From: an uncultured Clostridia bacterium
GTDB lineage: Bacteria > Bacillota > Clostridia > TANB77 > CAG-508
Assembly: GCA_934183325.1 (NCBI GenBank)
Contig: CAKPSH010000004.1
Location: 36,414 to 100,413 of the forward strand
DNA: 64,000 bases
Direction of reading: 5' to 3'
In this document: piece after piece, positions 32,688 to 40,668 of the stretch
How positions within the stretch are numbered: the stretch's first letter is position 1
Layout: each line of letters begins with the position of its first letter
Position numbers and translations under genes: made by a program
Notes under the pieces: model-generated
What the model was told of the DNA's origin: nothing
The model's database searches: none
Seen by the model: only the letters and a program-made list of their open reading frames with translations

Positions 32688-32842
32688 ATAGATATATAAA
32701 ATAATAATACTCTTTATATAAGATAATGCAATTACACGATAATAAAAGTTACTATATATACTGTAAAGTTTGAAATTTTATTATTAACTTTTTATACAAA
32801 AAATATAATATACTAAAAAATTAAAGAAATGGTAGAATTTTC

Positions 32843-32871
32843 TTGACATATTAAAGAATCCAGTATATAAT
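32843..32871 (+). promoter_or_regulatory. Perfect consensus promoter of the S10 operon
   Basis: TTGACA (32843-32848), exactly 17 bases and TATAAT (32866-32871). It is the only strong promoter seen before rpsJ and probably drives much of the ribosomal cluster. Confidence 0.88.
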
Positions 32872-32877
32872 ATTAAA

Positions 32878-33149
32878 GCTATAAATTTGCGATGAAACAG
32901 AATGTGGCTACAAATATTAAGTAACAATATTTGGAGGGAACTTCTGCGGAGCATGTCATGGCTTAGACCAGGCGATAAGTTTTATATATAGAAACGCTTA
33001 TCCCAAGAAAAATATTGCAAAATAACTTGGGATTAAATGTTATCATAAAAAGAAACACTAGGAAGCGTTTTAAAACTTGCCGTAATAATTTAGCTAAAGC
33101 ACAGATTTTTAGCAAGTTAAAAAGATTTAAAAGGAGGGAAAAAATTACT
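32878..33149 (+). promoter_or_regulatory. Long structured leader of rpsJ
   Basis: About 270 untranslated bases separate the promoter from rpsJ. They contain several paired segments: GATAAG with CTTATC, CCCAAG with CTTGGG (near 33003 and 33025), and AACTTGC with GCAAGTT (near 33075 and 33113) close to the ribosome-binding site. The leader is richer in G/C than nearby spacers. It probably carries feedback control of the operon by a ribosomal protein (L4 in E. coli) or another element. I see no known riboswitch consensus and no internal terminator. Confidence 0.6.
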
Positions 33150-33479
33150 ATGGCAGTTGCAAACAAAGTTACAAGTAGTGAAAAAATTAGAATAAGATTA
33201 AAAGCTTATGATCATGATGTTTTAGATCAGTCTGCTGCAAAAATAGTAGATACTGCTAAAAGAACAGGAGCAAAGGTTTCAGGTCCTATTCCACTACCAA
33301 CAAAGAAAGAAGTCGTAACAGTTTTACGTTGTCCACATAAGTACAAAGATTCAAGAGAACAATTCGAAATGAGAACACATAAAAGAGTTATAGACATAGC
33401 TTACCCAACACAAAAAACAATTGATAGTTTAATGAAATTAGAACTACCAGCTGGTGTTGATATCGAAATGAAATTGTAA
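33150..33479 (+). CDS. rpsJ: 30S ribosomal protein S10
   Basis: S10 is part of the 30S head and, as NusE, also joins antitermination complexes. The sequence KIRIRLKAYDHDVLDQSAAKI and the C-terminal KLELPAGVDIEMKL are classic. I place the start at the ATG at 33150, which follows AAAGGAGGG and gives MAVANKVTSSEKIRI and 109 residues. The frame stays open upstream to 33015, but that part is the untranslated leader. First gene of the S10-spc-alpha cluster. Confidence 0.97.
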   Translation: MAVANKVTSSEKIRIRLKAYDHDVLDQSAAKIVDTAKRTGAKVSGPIPLPTKKEVVTVLRCPHKYKDSREQFEMRTHKRVIDIAYPTQKTIDSLMKLELPAGVDIEMKL

Positions 33480-33529
33480 TTTTAAGTTACAAAATAATAA
33501 TTATTAAAAAATATTTTTAAGAAGTAACC

Positions 33530-33607
33530 ATGCTGACGAAAGCCAGCCAATAGTTAAGTTAGCCGTTCGAAAGAACATTACGGATAACTTATACGGTGAA
33601 ACGTATA
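33530..33607 (+). promoter_or_regulatory. Structured intercistronic RNA before rplC
   Basis: The 143-base gap between rpsJ and rplC holds three hairpins in a row: GCTG with CAGC (33532-33547), AAGTTA...CCGT with ACGG.ATAACTT (about 33557-33590), and TATACG with CGTATA (33590-33607). The last ends directly at the AGGAGG of rplC. Base composition is richer in G/C than the coding sequence around it. This could tune rplC translation or be a protein-binding or processing site. Confidence 0.5.
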
Positions 33608-33622
33608 GGAGGAAAATTTAAA

Positions 33623-34258
33623 ATGGAAAAAGCAATTATAGGTAAAAAAATTGGAATGACACAAATATTTGATGAAAACGGATTAGTAGTTCCAGTTACA
33701 GCAATTGAAGCCGGACCATGTGTTGTAGCACAAGTAAAAACAATTGAAAACGATGGATACAATGCAATTCAATTAGGTTACGGTGATGTTAAAGAAAATA
33801 GAATAAACAGACCAGAAAAAGGTCATTTTACAAAAGCAAATATTACAGCAAAAAAACATTTAAGAGAATTCAGAGTTTCAGATGTTGCTGATGTAACAGT
33901 TGGAAGCGAAGTTAAAGCAGATGTTTTTGAAGCTGGAGATAAAATAGATGTTCAAGGTACTTCAAAAGGAAAAGGATTCCAAGGCGTAATTAAACGTCAC
34001 GGACAATCTAGAGGACCTATGGGACATGGTTCTATGTATCATAGAAGACCAGGTTCAATGGGATCAACATCAACACCAGGAAGAGTATTTAAAGGTAAAA
34101 AACTACCAGGACACATGGGAGTTCAAACAGTTACAATACAAAACTTAGATGTTGTTAAAGTTGACCTTGATAAAAATGTAATATTAGTAAAAGGTAGTGT
34201 ACCAGGACCAAAAGGTGCAATATTAAAAATAAGAAAAACTGTAAAGAGCAGTAAATAG
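33623..34258 (+). CDS. rplC: 50S ribosomal protein L3
   Basis: L3 binds near the peptidyl-transferase centre and nucleates 50S assembly. The start MEKAIIGKKIGMTQIF and the core GQSRGPMGHGSMYHRRPGSM, whose loop reaches the catalytic centre, are typical; length 211 is normal. The ATG at 33623 follows TAGGAGG. An in-frame upstream ATG at 33596 would begin inside the last hairpin of the spacer and is rejected. Confidence 0.97.
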   Translation: MEKAIIGKKIGMTQIFDENGLVVPVTAIEAGPCVVAQVKTIENDGYNAIQLGYGDVKENRINRPEKGHFTKANITAKKHLREFRVSDVADVTVGSEVKADVFEAGDKIDVQGTSKGKGFQGVIKRHGQSRGPMGHGSMYHRRPGSMGSTSTPGRVFKGKKLPGHMGVQTVTIQNLDVVKVDLDKNVILVKGSVPGPKGAILKIRKTVKSSK

Positions 34259-34278
34259 TAGAAAGGAGGAAGTAGAAA

Positions 34279-34902
34279 ATGCCAAAAATAGATGTATATG
34301 ATATAAATGGTAAAAAAGTAAGCGAAGTTGAATTAAACGAAGAAGTATTTGGAATTGAACCAAATGAAGAATTAGTTCAAGCAGCAGTAGTTAATTATTT
34401 AGCAAATCAAAGACAAGGAACACAAAGCACAAAAACTAGAGCTGAAGTTAGAGGCGGTGGAAGAAAACCTTGGAGACAAAAAGGAACAGGTAGAGCTAGA
34501 CAAGGAAGTATACGTGCTCCACAATGGATAAAAGGTGGTATTGCATTAGGACCAAAACCACGTTCATACAGATATACAATCAATAAGAAAGAAAGAAGAA
34601 TTGCTATCAAATCTGTATTAAGTTCAAAAGTATTAGAAAATCAATTAACTGTTGTTGATAATATTTCATTTGATGAAATAAAAACAAAGAATATGGTAAC
34701 AGCACTTAACAATTTAAAAGTTGAAGGAAAAACTTTAATAATGTTAGCTGAAAAGAATGAAAACGTTCAAAAATCAGCAAGAAATATTGAAGGAGTAAAA
34801 ACAACTTTAGTAAATACAATAAATGTATATGATTTATTAAAATACAATAAACTTGTTGTTACTCTTGATACTGTTAAAAAATTAGAGGAGGTGTACGCAT
34901 AA
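34279..34902 (+). CDS. rplD: 50S ribosomal protein L4
   Basis: L4 lines the exit tunnel and in some bacteria represses its own operon. TKTRAEVRGGGRKPWRQKGTG and ARQGSIRAPQW mark the tunnel loop, and the 207 residues are full length. GAAAGGAGGA precedes the ATG. Its stop codon overlaps the rplW start by one base (TAATG), implying coupled translation. The rpsJ leader is a candidate target for L4 feedback. Confidence 0.97.
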   Translation: MPKIDVYDINGKKVSEVELNEEVFGIEPNEELVQAAVVNYLANQRQGTQSTKTRAEVRGGGRKPWRQKGTGRARQGSIRAPQWIKGGIALGPKPRSYRYTINKKERRIAIKSVLSSKVLENQLTVVDNISFDEIKTKNMVTALNNLKVEGKTLIMLAEKNENVQKSARNIEGVKTTLVNTINVYDLLKYNKLVVTLDTVKKLEEVYA

Positions 34903-35249
34903 TGATAGCAGAAGAAATTATAATAAGACCAGTTGTAACAGAAAAATCAAGCGATGGGTTACAAGATGGAAAGTATACCTTTGAAGTTAACAAAAAAGCT
35001 ACTAAAGTTGAAATTGCAAAAGCAGTTGAAAAACTTTTCGAAGTTAAAGTTTTAAAAGTTAACACAGTAACAGTAAGAGGAAAAGAAAAAAGAGTAGGTG
35101 TTCATACAGGAAGAACATCTGAATGGAAGAAAGCTATTGTAACAATAGATAGAAATCCAGAAGCAAAATCTTACCTTACAAAAGGTGGAAAAGAAGTTAA
35201 ATCTTCTAAGAAATTCAAAGATTCAATTGATGAATTTATGGGTGCTTAA
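34902..35249 (+). CDS. rplW: 50S ribosomal protein L23
   Basis: L23 sits at the tunnel exit and docks trigger factor and SRP. IIRPVVTEKSSDGLQDGKYTF at the start and VKVLKVNTVTVRGKEKR in the middle are typical. At 115 residues it is longer than the usual 95-100, with a Lys/Ser-rich C-terminal extension (GGKEVKSSKKFKDSIDEF). The start overlaps the rplD stop and AGAGGAGGTG lies upstream. Confidence 0.96.
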   Translation: MIAEEIIIRPVVTEKSSDGLQDGKYTFEVNKKATKVEIAKAVEKLFEVKVLKVNTVTVRGKEKRVGVHTGRTSEWKKAIVTIDRNPEAKSYLTKGGKEVKSSKKFKDSIDEFMGA

Positions 35250-35260
35250 TTAAGATAAAA

Positions 35261-35322
35261 TTATCGAGAAATTACTCGGATAAAAAAGAATATCTGTGAT
35301 ACGGAGCAGGAAAAAATCCGTA
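35261..35322 (+). other. Hairpins in the rplW-rplB spacer
   Basis: TTATCGAG pairs with CTCGGATAA (35261-35283, one bulge) and TACGGA pairs with TCCGTA (35300-35322). They lie in the 126-base gap before rplB. They may be processing or protein-binding sites; function unknown. Confidence 0.4.
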
Positions 35323-35375
35323 AATATAATAAATGAGAAAACAATTAATATTGTTTGTAAAGAAAGGAAAATAAG

Positions 35376-36206
35376 ATGAAACACTTTAGAGCATATACTC
35401 CATCAAGAAGAAACATGGTTCTTTCTGATTATGCAGAAATCACAAAGAAAACTCCTGAAAAATCTTTATTAACAACAAAGAAAGAAAAAGCAGGAAGAAA
35501 CTCTTATGGTAGAATAACAGTTAGACACCAAGGTGGAGGAAATAGACAAAAATATAGAATTATAGATTTTAAACGTAATAGAAATGATGATATGGAAGCA
35601 ACAGTAATTGGTATCGAATATGATCCAAACAGAAGTGCAAACATAGCATTAATCGAATATGAAAATGGAGAAAGAGCTTATATTTTAGCACCAATCGGAT
35701 TAACAGATGGAGCTAAAGTAGTAGCAGGAAAGAAAGCTGACATTAAACCAGGAAATTGTATGGAAATTGAAAGTATCCCAGTTGGTACAATGATTCACAA
35801 CATAGAATTAAATCCAGGTCAAGGTGGAAAGCTAGTAAGAAGTGCTGGTCAAGCTGCACAATTAATGGCTAAAGAAGGTAAATATGCACATGTTAGATTA
35901 CCTTCAGGAGAAATGAGATTAGTTTTAGTAAATTGTAGAGCTACAGTAGGAACTGTAGGAAATACAGATCACGAAAACGTAAAATTAGGAAAAGCTGGAA
36001 AAACAAGACATTTAGGTATACGTCCATCAGTTCGTGGTAGCGTTATGAACCCAGTAGATCACCCTCATGGTGGTGGTGAAGGTAGAGCTCCAGTAGGACG
36101 TCCAGGACCAATGACTCCATGGGGAAAACCAGCAAACGGATATAAGACAAGAAAGAAACATAATAGAACAGACAGACTAATTGTTAAGAGAAGAGGTGGA
36201 AAATAA
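35376..36206 (+). CDS. rplB: 50S ribosomal protein L2
   Basis: L2 is needed for subunit joining and peptidyl transfer. The 276 residues show TVRHQGGGNRQKYRIIDFKR in the RNA-binding fold and VDHPHGGGEGRAPVGRPGP in the C-terminal part with the conserved His. AGAAAGGAAAA precedes the ATG. The stop overlaps the rpsS ATG by one base. Confidence 0.98.
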   Translation: MKHFRAYTPSRRNMVLSDYAEITKKTPEKSLLTTKKEKAGRNSYGRITVRHQGGGNRQKYRIIDFKRNRNDDMEATVIGIEYDPNRSANIALIEYENGERAYILAPIGLTDGAKVVAGKKADIKPGNCMEIESIPVGTMIHNIELNPGQGGKLVRSAGQAAQLMAKEGKYAHVRLPSGEMRLVLVNCRATVGTVGNTDHENVKLGKAGKTRHLGIRPSVRGSVMNPVDHPHGGGEGRAPVGRPGPMTPWGKPANGYKTRKKHNRTDRLIVKRRGGK

Positions 36207-36487
36207 TGTCAAGATCAAGTAAAAAAACACCATTCGTAGAACCTAAACTATTAAAAAGAATAGAAGCTATGAATGAATCAGGAAAGAAAGAAGTTCTAAA
36301 AACCTGGTCAAGAGCATCTACTATTTATCCACAAATGATTGGTCATACAATCGCAGTTCATGATGGTAGAAAACACGTACCAGTATACATTTCAGAAGAA
36401 ATGATAGGACATAAATTAGGAGAATTTGCTCCAACAAGAACATTCAAAGGCCATGCCGGAGAAAAGGCAACAACAGTAAAGAAATAG
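36206..36487 (+). CDS. rpsS: 30S ribosomal protein S19
   Basis: S19 forms a head complex with S13 close to the A-site tRNA. RSSKKTPFVEPKLLKRIE at the start and FAPTRTFKGHAGEK at the end match the family; 93 residues is normal. Its ATG overlaps the rplB stop (TAATG), so translation is probably coupled. The gap to rplV is 18 bases. Confidence 0.97.
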   Translation: MSRSSKKTPFVEPKLLKRIEAMNESGKKEVLKTWSRASTIYPQMIGHTIAVHDGRKHVPVYISEEMIGHKLGEFAPTRTFKGHAGEKATTVKK

Positions 36488-36505
36488 AAGGAGGTAATAG
36501 GTAAG

Positions 36506-36859
36506 ATGGAAGAAAATACAGTATTAGAAGCTAGAGCAACTTTAAATAACGCTAGAATTTCTGCTAGAAAAGTTAAAATAGTTGCAGACTTAATAAGAGG
36601 AAAAGATGTTAATGAAGCTTTAGCTATCGTTAAATATACACCAAAAGCAGCATCACCAATGGTTGAAAAATTATTAAAATCAGCTATAGCAAATGCTGAA
36701 AACAATCATAATATGAATGGTCAAAACTTATATATTGCTGAAATCTATGCAAACCAAGGTCCAACAATGAAAAGAATTAGAGCAGCAGCAAAAGGTTCAG
36801 CTGTAAGAATAAGAAAGAGAACAAGTCATATAACAATAGTTTTAAGAGAGAGAGTATAA
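36506..36859 (+). CDS. rplV: 50S ribosomal protein L22
   Basis: L22 spans the 50S and its beta hairpin lines the exit tunnel, where macrolide-resistance changes occur. ARKVKIVADLIRGKDVNEAL and PTMKRIRAAAKGSAVRI are typical, and length is 117. GAAGGAGGTAA precedes the ATG. Confidence 0.97.
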   Translation: MEENTVLEARATLNNARISARKVKIVADLIRGKDVNEALAIVKYTPKAASPMVEKLLKSAIANAENNHNMNGQNLYIAEIYANQGPTMKRIRAAAKGSAVRIRKRTSHITIVLRERV

Positions 36860-36878
36860 GGAAAGGAGGATTTAAAAA

Positions 36879-37541
36879 ATGGGACAAAAAATGCATCCAC
36901 ATGGATTAAGAGTAGGTGTAATTAAAGATTGGAATTCAAAATGGTATGCTGATTCTAAAAACTTTAGTGATTACTTAGTTGAAGATAAAAAAATCCGTGA
37001 ATATGTAAAGAAAAAATTATACGTTAGTGGTATTTCTAAAATAGAGATTGAAAGAAATGCTAAAATCGTAAAAGTTAACGTATATACTGCTAAACCAGGA
37101 TTAGTAATTGGTAAAGGCGGAGCATTAGTAGAAAGCTTAAAAGCTGAACTACAAAAAATGATAAATAAAGACGTAAATTTAAATATTGTTGAGGTAAAGG
37201 ATTTCGATACAGACGCACAATTAGTTGCTGAAAATATCGCATCTCAACTTGAAAGAAGAATTTCATTCAGAAAAGCAATGAAACAAGTAATGCAAAAAGC
37301 TATGAAAGCTGGAGCATTAGGAATAAAAACAGCAGTTTCAGGAAGATTAGCTGGAGCTGATATGGCAAGAACAGAATTCTATAAGGAGGGAACAATTCCT
37401 CTACAAACTTTAAGAGCTGATATAGATTATGGATTTGCTGAAGCAAATACAACTTATGGAAAAATAGGTGTAAAAGTTTGGATTTATAAGGGTGAAGTTC
37501 TTCCTGAAAAAAAAGTTAAAACAGAAGGGGGAGAACAATAA
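36879..37541 (+). CDS. rpsC: 30S ribosomal protein S3
   Basis: S3 is at the mRNA entry of the 30S. MGQKMHPHGLRVGVIKDWNS opens the protein, a KH domain lies around residues 40-110 (KPGLVIGKGG), and the C-terminal domain has GRLAGADMARTE. The 220 residues are full length. AGGAAAGGAGG is upstream, and the stop overlaps the rplP ATG by one base. Confidence 0.97.
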   Translation: MGQKMHPHGLRVGVIKDWNSKWYADSKNFSDYLVEDKKIREYVKKKLYVSGISKIEIERNAKIVKVNVYTAKPGLVIGKGGALVESLKAELQKMINKDVNLNIVEVKDFDTDAQLVAENIASQLERRISFRKAMKQVMQKAMKAGALGIKTAVSGRLAGADMARTEFYKEGTIPLQTLRADIDYGFAEANTTYGKIGVKVWIYKGEVLPEKKVKTEGGEQ

Positions 37542-37981
37542 TGCCATTAATGCCAACAAGAACAAAATATAGAAAAGTACAAAAAGGTAGAATTAGAGGT
37601 AAAGCTTCTAGAGGAAACCAAGTTACAGATGGTGAATTTGGTCTTCAAGCTTTAGAGATTGGAAGAATCAAATCTAATCAAATAGAAGCAGCACGTATTG
37701 CTATGACTCGTTACATTAAAAGAGGTGGTCAAGTTTGGATTAAAATATTCCCAGACAAACCAGTAACATCTAAACCTCTAGGAACTCGTATGGGTAAAGG
37801 AAAAGGAGCTCCAGAATATTGGGTAGCACCAGTTAAACCAGGTAGAGTAATGTTCGAAATAGCAGGTGTACCTGAAGCAGACGCAAGAGAAGCTTTAAGA
37901 TTAGCAGCAAACAAGTTACCTATAAAAACAAAGTTTGTAGCTAAAGTAAATAATGTAGGTGGTGATAGCGATGAAGATTAA
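37541..37981 (+). CDS. rplP: 50S ribosomal protein L16
   Basis: L16 helps position tRNA in the A site. MPTRTKYRKVQKGRIRGKAS and the GTRMGKGKGAPEYWVAPVKP loop are typical, and length is 146. It overlaps rpsC by one base at the start and rpmC by 11 bases at the end, so the three are translationally coupled. Confidence 0.97.
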   Translation: MPLMPTRTKYRKVQKGRIRGKASRGNQVTDGEFGLQALEIGRIKSNQIEAARIAMTRYIKRGGQVWIKIFPDKPVTSKPLGTRMGKGKGAPEYWVAPVKPGRVMFEIAGVPEADAREALRLAANKLPIKTKFVAKVNNVGGDSDED

Positions 37982-38168
37982 TAAAATAAATGAAATGTCT
38001 TCACCAGAACTTGAAAAAGAATTAGGTGAGTTAAAAACTGAGTTATTCAAATTAAGATTCAGCCTAGCTACAAATGGATTAGATAATCCATTAAAAATAA
38101 AGGAAGTAAAAAAAGATATAGCAAGAATAAATACAGTTTTAAGACAAAGAGAATTAAGTAATAAATAA
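37971..38168 (+). CDS. rpmC: 50S ribosomal protein L29
   Basis: A short two-helix protein at the tunnel exit. MKINKINEMSSPELEKELGE and the C-terminal IARINTVLRQRE are typical; 65 residues is normal. The ATG at 37971 lies within the last codons of rplP and is preceded by GGTGGTGA, so I prefer it to ATGs a few codons upstream. Confidence 0.95.
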   Translation: MKINKINEMSSPELEKELGELKTELFKLRFSLATNGLDNPLKIKEVKKDIARINTVLRQRELSNK

Positions 38169-38213
38169 TAAAGGCATAAAATATTAGTGATTGAACTAAG
38201 AAAGGAGAAGATT

Positions 38214-38477
38214 ATGGAAGAAAGAAATCTTCGTAAAGTTATGATTGGTACAGTTGTATCTGACAAAATGGATAAAACAGTAGTAGTATCAGTTGAAACT
38301 AGTGTTAGACATAGTATATATAACAAAACTATGAAAAGAACATACAAATTAAAAGCACATGACGAAGAAAATGCTTGTCATGTAGGAGATAAAGTAAAAG
38401 TAATGGAAACAAGACCACTTTCTAAAGACAAGAGATGGAGAGTTGTTGAAATTATGGAAAAGGCAATAGTTAAATAA
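38214..38477 (+). CDS. rpsQ: 30S ribosomal protein S17
   Basis: S17 is a primary 16S rRNA-binding OB-fold protein. RKVMIGTVVSDKMDKTVVVS and VGDKVKVMETRPLSKDKRWR are signature blocks. The ATG at 38214 follows AAAGGAGAAG and gives 87 residues; an in-frame TTG nine codons earlier has no suitable ribosome-binding site. An 84-base spacer with one weak hairpin follows. Confidence 0.97.
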   Translation: MEERNLRKVMIGTVVSDKMDKTVVVSVETSVRHSIYNKTMKRTYKLKAHDEENACHVGDKVKVMETRPLSKDKRWRVVEIMEKAIVK

Positions 38478-38561
38478 CATAATTTCTAAACTCGTTTTTA
38501 GTCATGAATATTAGAAAGCTAAAAAAATTTGAAATAAGAAATCGAAAAGGAGGACACTAAA

Positions 38562-38930
38562 ATGGTACAACAACAAACTGTATTAAAAGTAGCTGATAAC
38601 ACAGGTGCAAAAGAAATTATGTGCATTAGATGTTTAGGTGGATCTTATAGAAGATATGCTCACATTGGTGATGTAATAGTAGCTTCTGTAAAATCAGCTG
38701 CTCCAGGTGGAACTGTAAAAAAAGGTCAAGTAGTTAAAGCTGTAGTTGTAAGAACAAAAAATCCAACAAGACGTGCAGACGGATCTTATGTTAGATTTGA
38801 TGAAAATGCAGCAGTAATAATAAAAGAAGACGGAACACCAACAGGTACTCGTATATTTGGACCAGTAGCTAGAGAATTAAGAGATGGTGGATATATGAAA
38901 ATATTATCTTTAGCTCCAGAAGTTCTTTAG
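38562..38930 (+). CDS. rplN: 50S ribosomal protein L14
   Basis: L14 contributes to an intersubunit bridge. VQQQTVLKVADNTGAKEIMC opens the protein and PTGTRIFGPVARELR lies near the end; 122 residues is the exact family length. AAAAGGAGGA precedes the ATG. It starts the part usually called the spc operon. Confidence 0.98.
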   Translation: MVQQQTVLKVADNTGAKEIMCIRCLGGSYRRYAHIGDVIVASVKSAAPGGTVKKGQVVKAVVVRTKNPTRRADGSYVRFDENAAVIIKEDGTPTGTRIFGPVARELRDGGYMKILSLAPEVL

Positions 38931-38977
38931 ATTAAATAATATTAGTGAATAAAATAGCTAAAAAAGAGGTGAAATTA

Positions 38978-39286
38978 ATGAATATAAAAAAAGGTGATAC
39001 AGTAAAAATCTTATCAGGAAATGATAAAGGTAAAACAGGAGAAGTAATGGAAGTAATACCTAAAACAGAGAAAATTGTTGTAAAAGGTATTAATATAAGA
39101 AAAAAACATGTAAAACCTAGAAAACAAGGTGAAGAAGGCGGAATTATTCCAGTAGAATGTGCTATACATAGCTCAAAAGTAAATCTTGTTTGTCCAAAAT
39201 GTGGAAAAGCAACAAGAATTGGTTATGTAATGGAAAAAGACGAAAAAGTACGTGTTTGTAAAAAATGTGGTGCAAAAATAAAATAA
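38978..39286 (+). CDS. rplX: 50S ribosomal protein L24
   Basis: L24 starts 50S assembly. A KOW motif (GDTVKILSGNDKGKTGEVME) is at the start. The C-terminal half has four cysteines, CPKCGKA and CKKCGAK, probably a zinc ribbon. The ATG at 38978 follows AAAGAGGTG and gives 102 residues; an in-frame GTG eleven codons earlier is not preceded by a ribosome-binding site. Confidence 0.96.
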   Translation: MNIKKGDTVKILSGNDKGKTGEVMEVIPKTEKIVVKGINIRKKHVKPRKQGEEGGIIPVECAIHSSKVNLVCPKCGKATRIGYVMEKDEKVRVCKKCGAKIK

Positions 39287-39310
39287 TTTAAAGAAAGGAG
39301 GAATTAAAAA

Positions 39311-39850
39311 ATGAGCGAATTAAAGGAAAAATATTTAAAAGAAGCTGTTCCAGCTTTAACAAAAAAATTCGAATACAAATCAGTTATGCAAGTTCCAAAA
39401 CTTGATAAAATAGTTATAAATATAGGTCTTGGAGATACAAGAGATAATCCAAAAGACTTAGAAAATGCAATTAAAGATTTAAGCATAATAACAGGTCAAA
39501 AACCAATTATTACAAAAGCTAAAAAATCAATAGCTGCATTCAAATTAAGAGAGGGAGCAAATGTAGGATGCAAAGTTACTTTAAGAGGAGAAAAAATGTA
39601 TGAATTTGCTTATAAATTATTCAATACAGCTCTTCCAAGAGTAAGAGATTTTAGAGGTGTTTCTACAACTTCTTTTGATGGAAAAGGAAATTATTCATTA
39701 GGAATTAAAGAACAATTAATATTCCCAGAAATTGAATATGATAAAATTGATAAATTAAGAGGAATGGATATAATTTTCGTAACAACAGCAAATAAAGACG
39801 AGGAAGCAAGAGAATTATTATCTCTATTGGGAATGCCGTTTAGAAGCTAG
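39311..39850 (+). CDS. rplE: 50S ribosomal protein L5
   Basis: L5 binds 5S rRNA and touches P-site tRNA. VMQVPKLDKIVINIGLGDTR and VGCKVTLRGEKMYEF, with RDFRGVSTTSFDGKGNYSLG, are typical; length 179. AAAGGAGGA precedes the ATG. It is followed by an unusual repeat-rich spacer. Confidence 0.98.
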   Translation: MSELKEKYLKEAVPALTKKFEYKSVMQVPKLDKIVINIGLGDTRDNPKDLENAIKDLSIITGQKPIITKAKKSIAAFKLREGANVGCKVTLRGEKMYEFAYKLFNTALPRVRDFRGVSTTSFDGKGNYSLGIKEQLIFPEIEYDKIDKLRGMDIIFVTTANKDEEARELLSLLGMPFRS

Positions 39851-39915
39851 AAATTAGAAGTTAGAGGTTAGAAAGTAGAAAAATTCTAACATCTAATGTC
39901 TAACATCTAAAAAGT
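39845..39915 (+). repeat. Short TTAGA-type repeats forming an imperfect inverted repeat
   Basis: After the rplE stop, left-arm copies of TTAGA/GTTAGA at 39853-39875 face right-arm copies of TCTAACA/TCTAATG at 39885-39910. The arms can pair imperfectly. Period is about 8 bases. It interrupts an otherwise compact ribosomal operon. Confidence 0.55.
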
Positions 39916-39969
39916 ATTTCTAAAATTATAAAAAGATATATGAAGATATAAAAAGGAGGAAAATTCTAA

Positions 39970-40155
39970 ATGGCAAAAAAATCAATGATTGCAAAACAAC
40001 AAAGACCACAAAAATTTTCAACAAGAAAATATAATAGATGTAAATTATGTGGTAGACCACATGGATATATAAGAAAATATGGAATATGCCGTGTATGCTT
40101 TAGAGAATTAGCTCATAAAGGTGAAATCCCTGGAGTAAAGAAAGCTAGCTGGTAA
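39970..40155 (+). CDS. rpsN: 30S ribosomal protein S14 type Z (zinc-binding)
   Basis: The short 61-residue form of S14. Cysteine pairs CKLC and CRVC form the zinc site, separated by GRPHGYIRKYGI. The N-terminus is rich in Lys and Gln. AAAAGGAGG precedes the ATG. The zinc form is usual in Firmicutes; no zinc-free copy is in the window. Confidence 0.97.
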   Translation: MAKKSMIAKQQRPQKFSTRKYNRCKLCGRPHGYIRKYGICRVCFRELAHKGEIPGVKKASW

Positions 40156-40223
40156 AATTTAAGTTAGATAAGAGAAATCTAACAAAAAATAATTGAGTTA
40201 TAAGTAAGGAGGGAAATTAAAAA

Positions 40224-40622
40224 ATGGTAACAACAGATCCAATAGCAGATATGTTAACAAGAATCAGAAATGCTAATACAGCAAAACATAAAACAGTTGA
40301 TATTCCTGCATCAAAAATGAAATTAGCTATTGCTAATATATTATTTAAAGAAGGATATATAAAATCTTTCGAAGAAATAGCTGGGGAAAACCAAGCAACA
40401 ATAAGAGTTACTTTAAAGTATGATGAAAAAGGTAAAAGAGTTATAGACGGTATAAAGAGAATAAGTAAACCAGGATTAAGAATATATACTTCAAAAGAAG
40501 ATTTACCAAGAGTATTAAATGGTTTAGGTATAGCAATTGTATCTACATCAAAAGGAATAATGACAGATAAAGAAGCAAGATCATTAGGATTAGGTGGAGA
40601 AATAATCGCTTACGTATGGTAG
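40224..40622 (+). CDS. rpsH: 30S ribosomal protein S8
   Basis: S8 binds the central domain of 16S rRNA and in E. coli represses the spc operon. TDPIADMLTRIRNANTAKH opens it, and IVSTSKGIMTDKEAR with GGEIIAYVW closes it; 132 residues. TAAGGAGGGA precedes the ATG. The rplE-rpsN spacer upstream could be looked at as a feedback target. Confidence 0.97.
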   Translation: MVTTDPIADMLTRIRNANTAKHKTVDIPASKMKLAIANILFKEGYIKSFEEIAGENQATIRVTLKYDEKGKRVIDGIKRISKPGLRIYTSKEDLPRVLNGLGIAIVSTSKGIMTDKEARSLGLGGEIIAYVW

Positions 40623-40668
40623 TAAAAAATTATTGAAATATAAAAAGATATATAGAGAGGTGAAAACA

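Noticed and set aside
33015..33149. N-terminal extension of S10
   Set aside because: S10 is normally about 102-109 residues, and AAAGGAGGG precedes the ATG at 33150. The upstream part forms hairpins of the leader.
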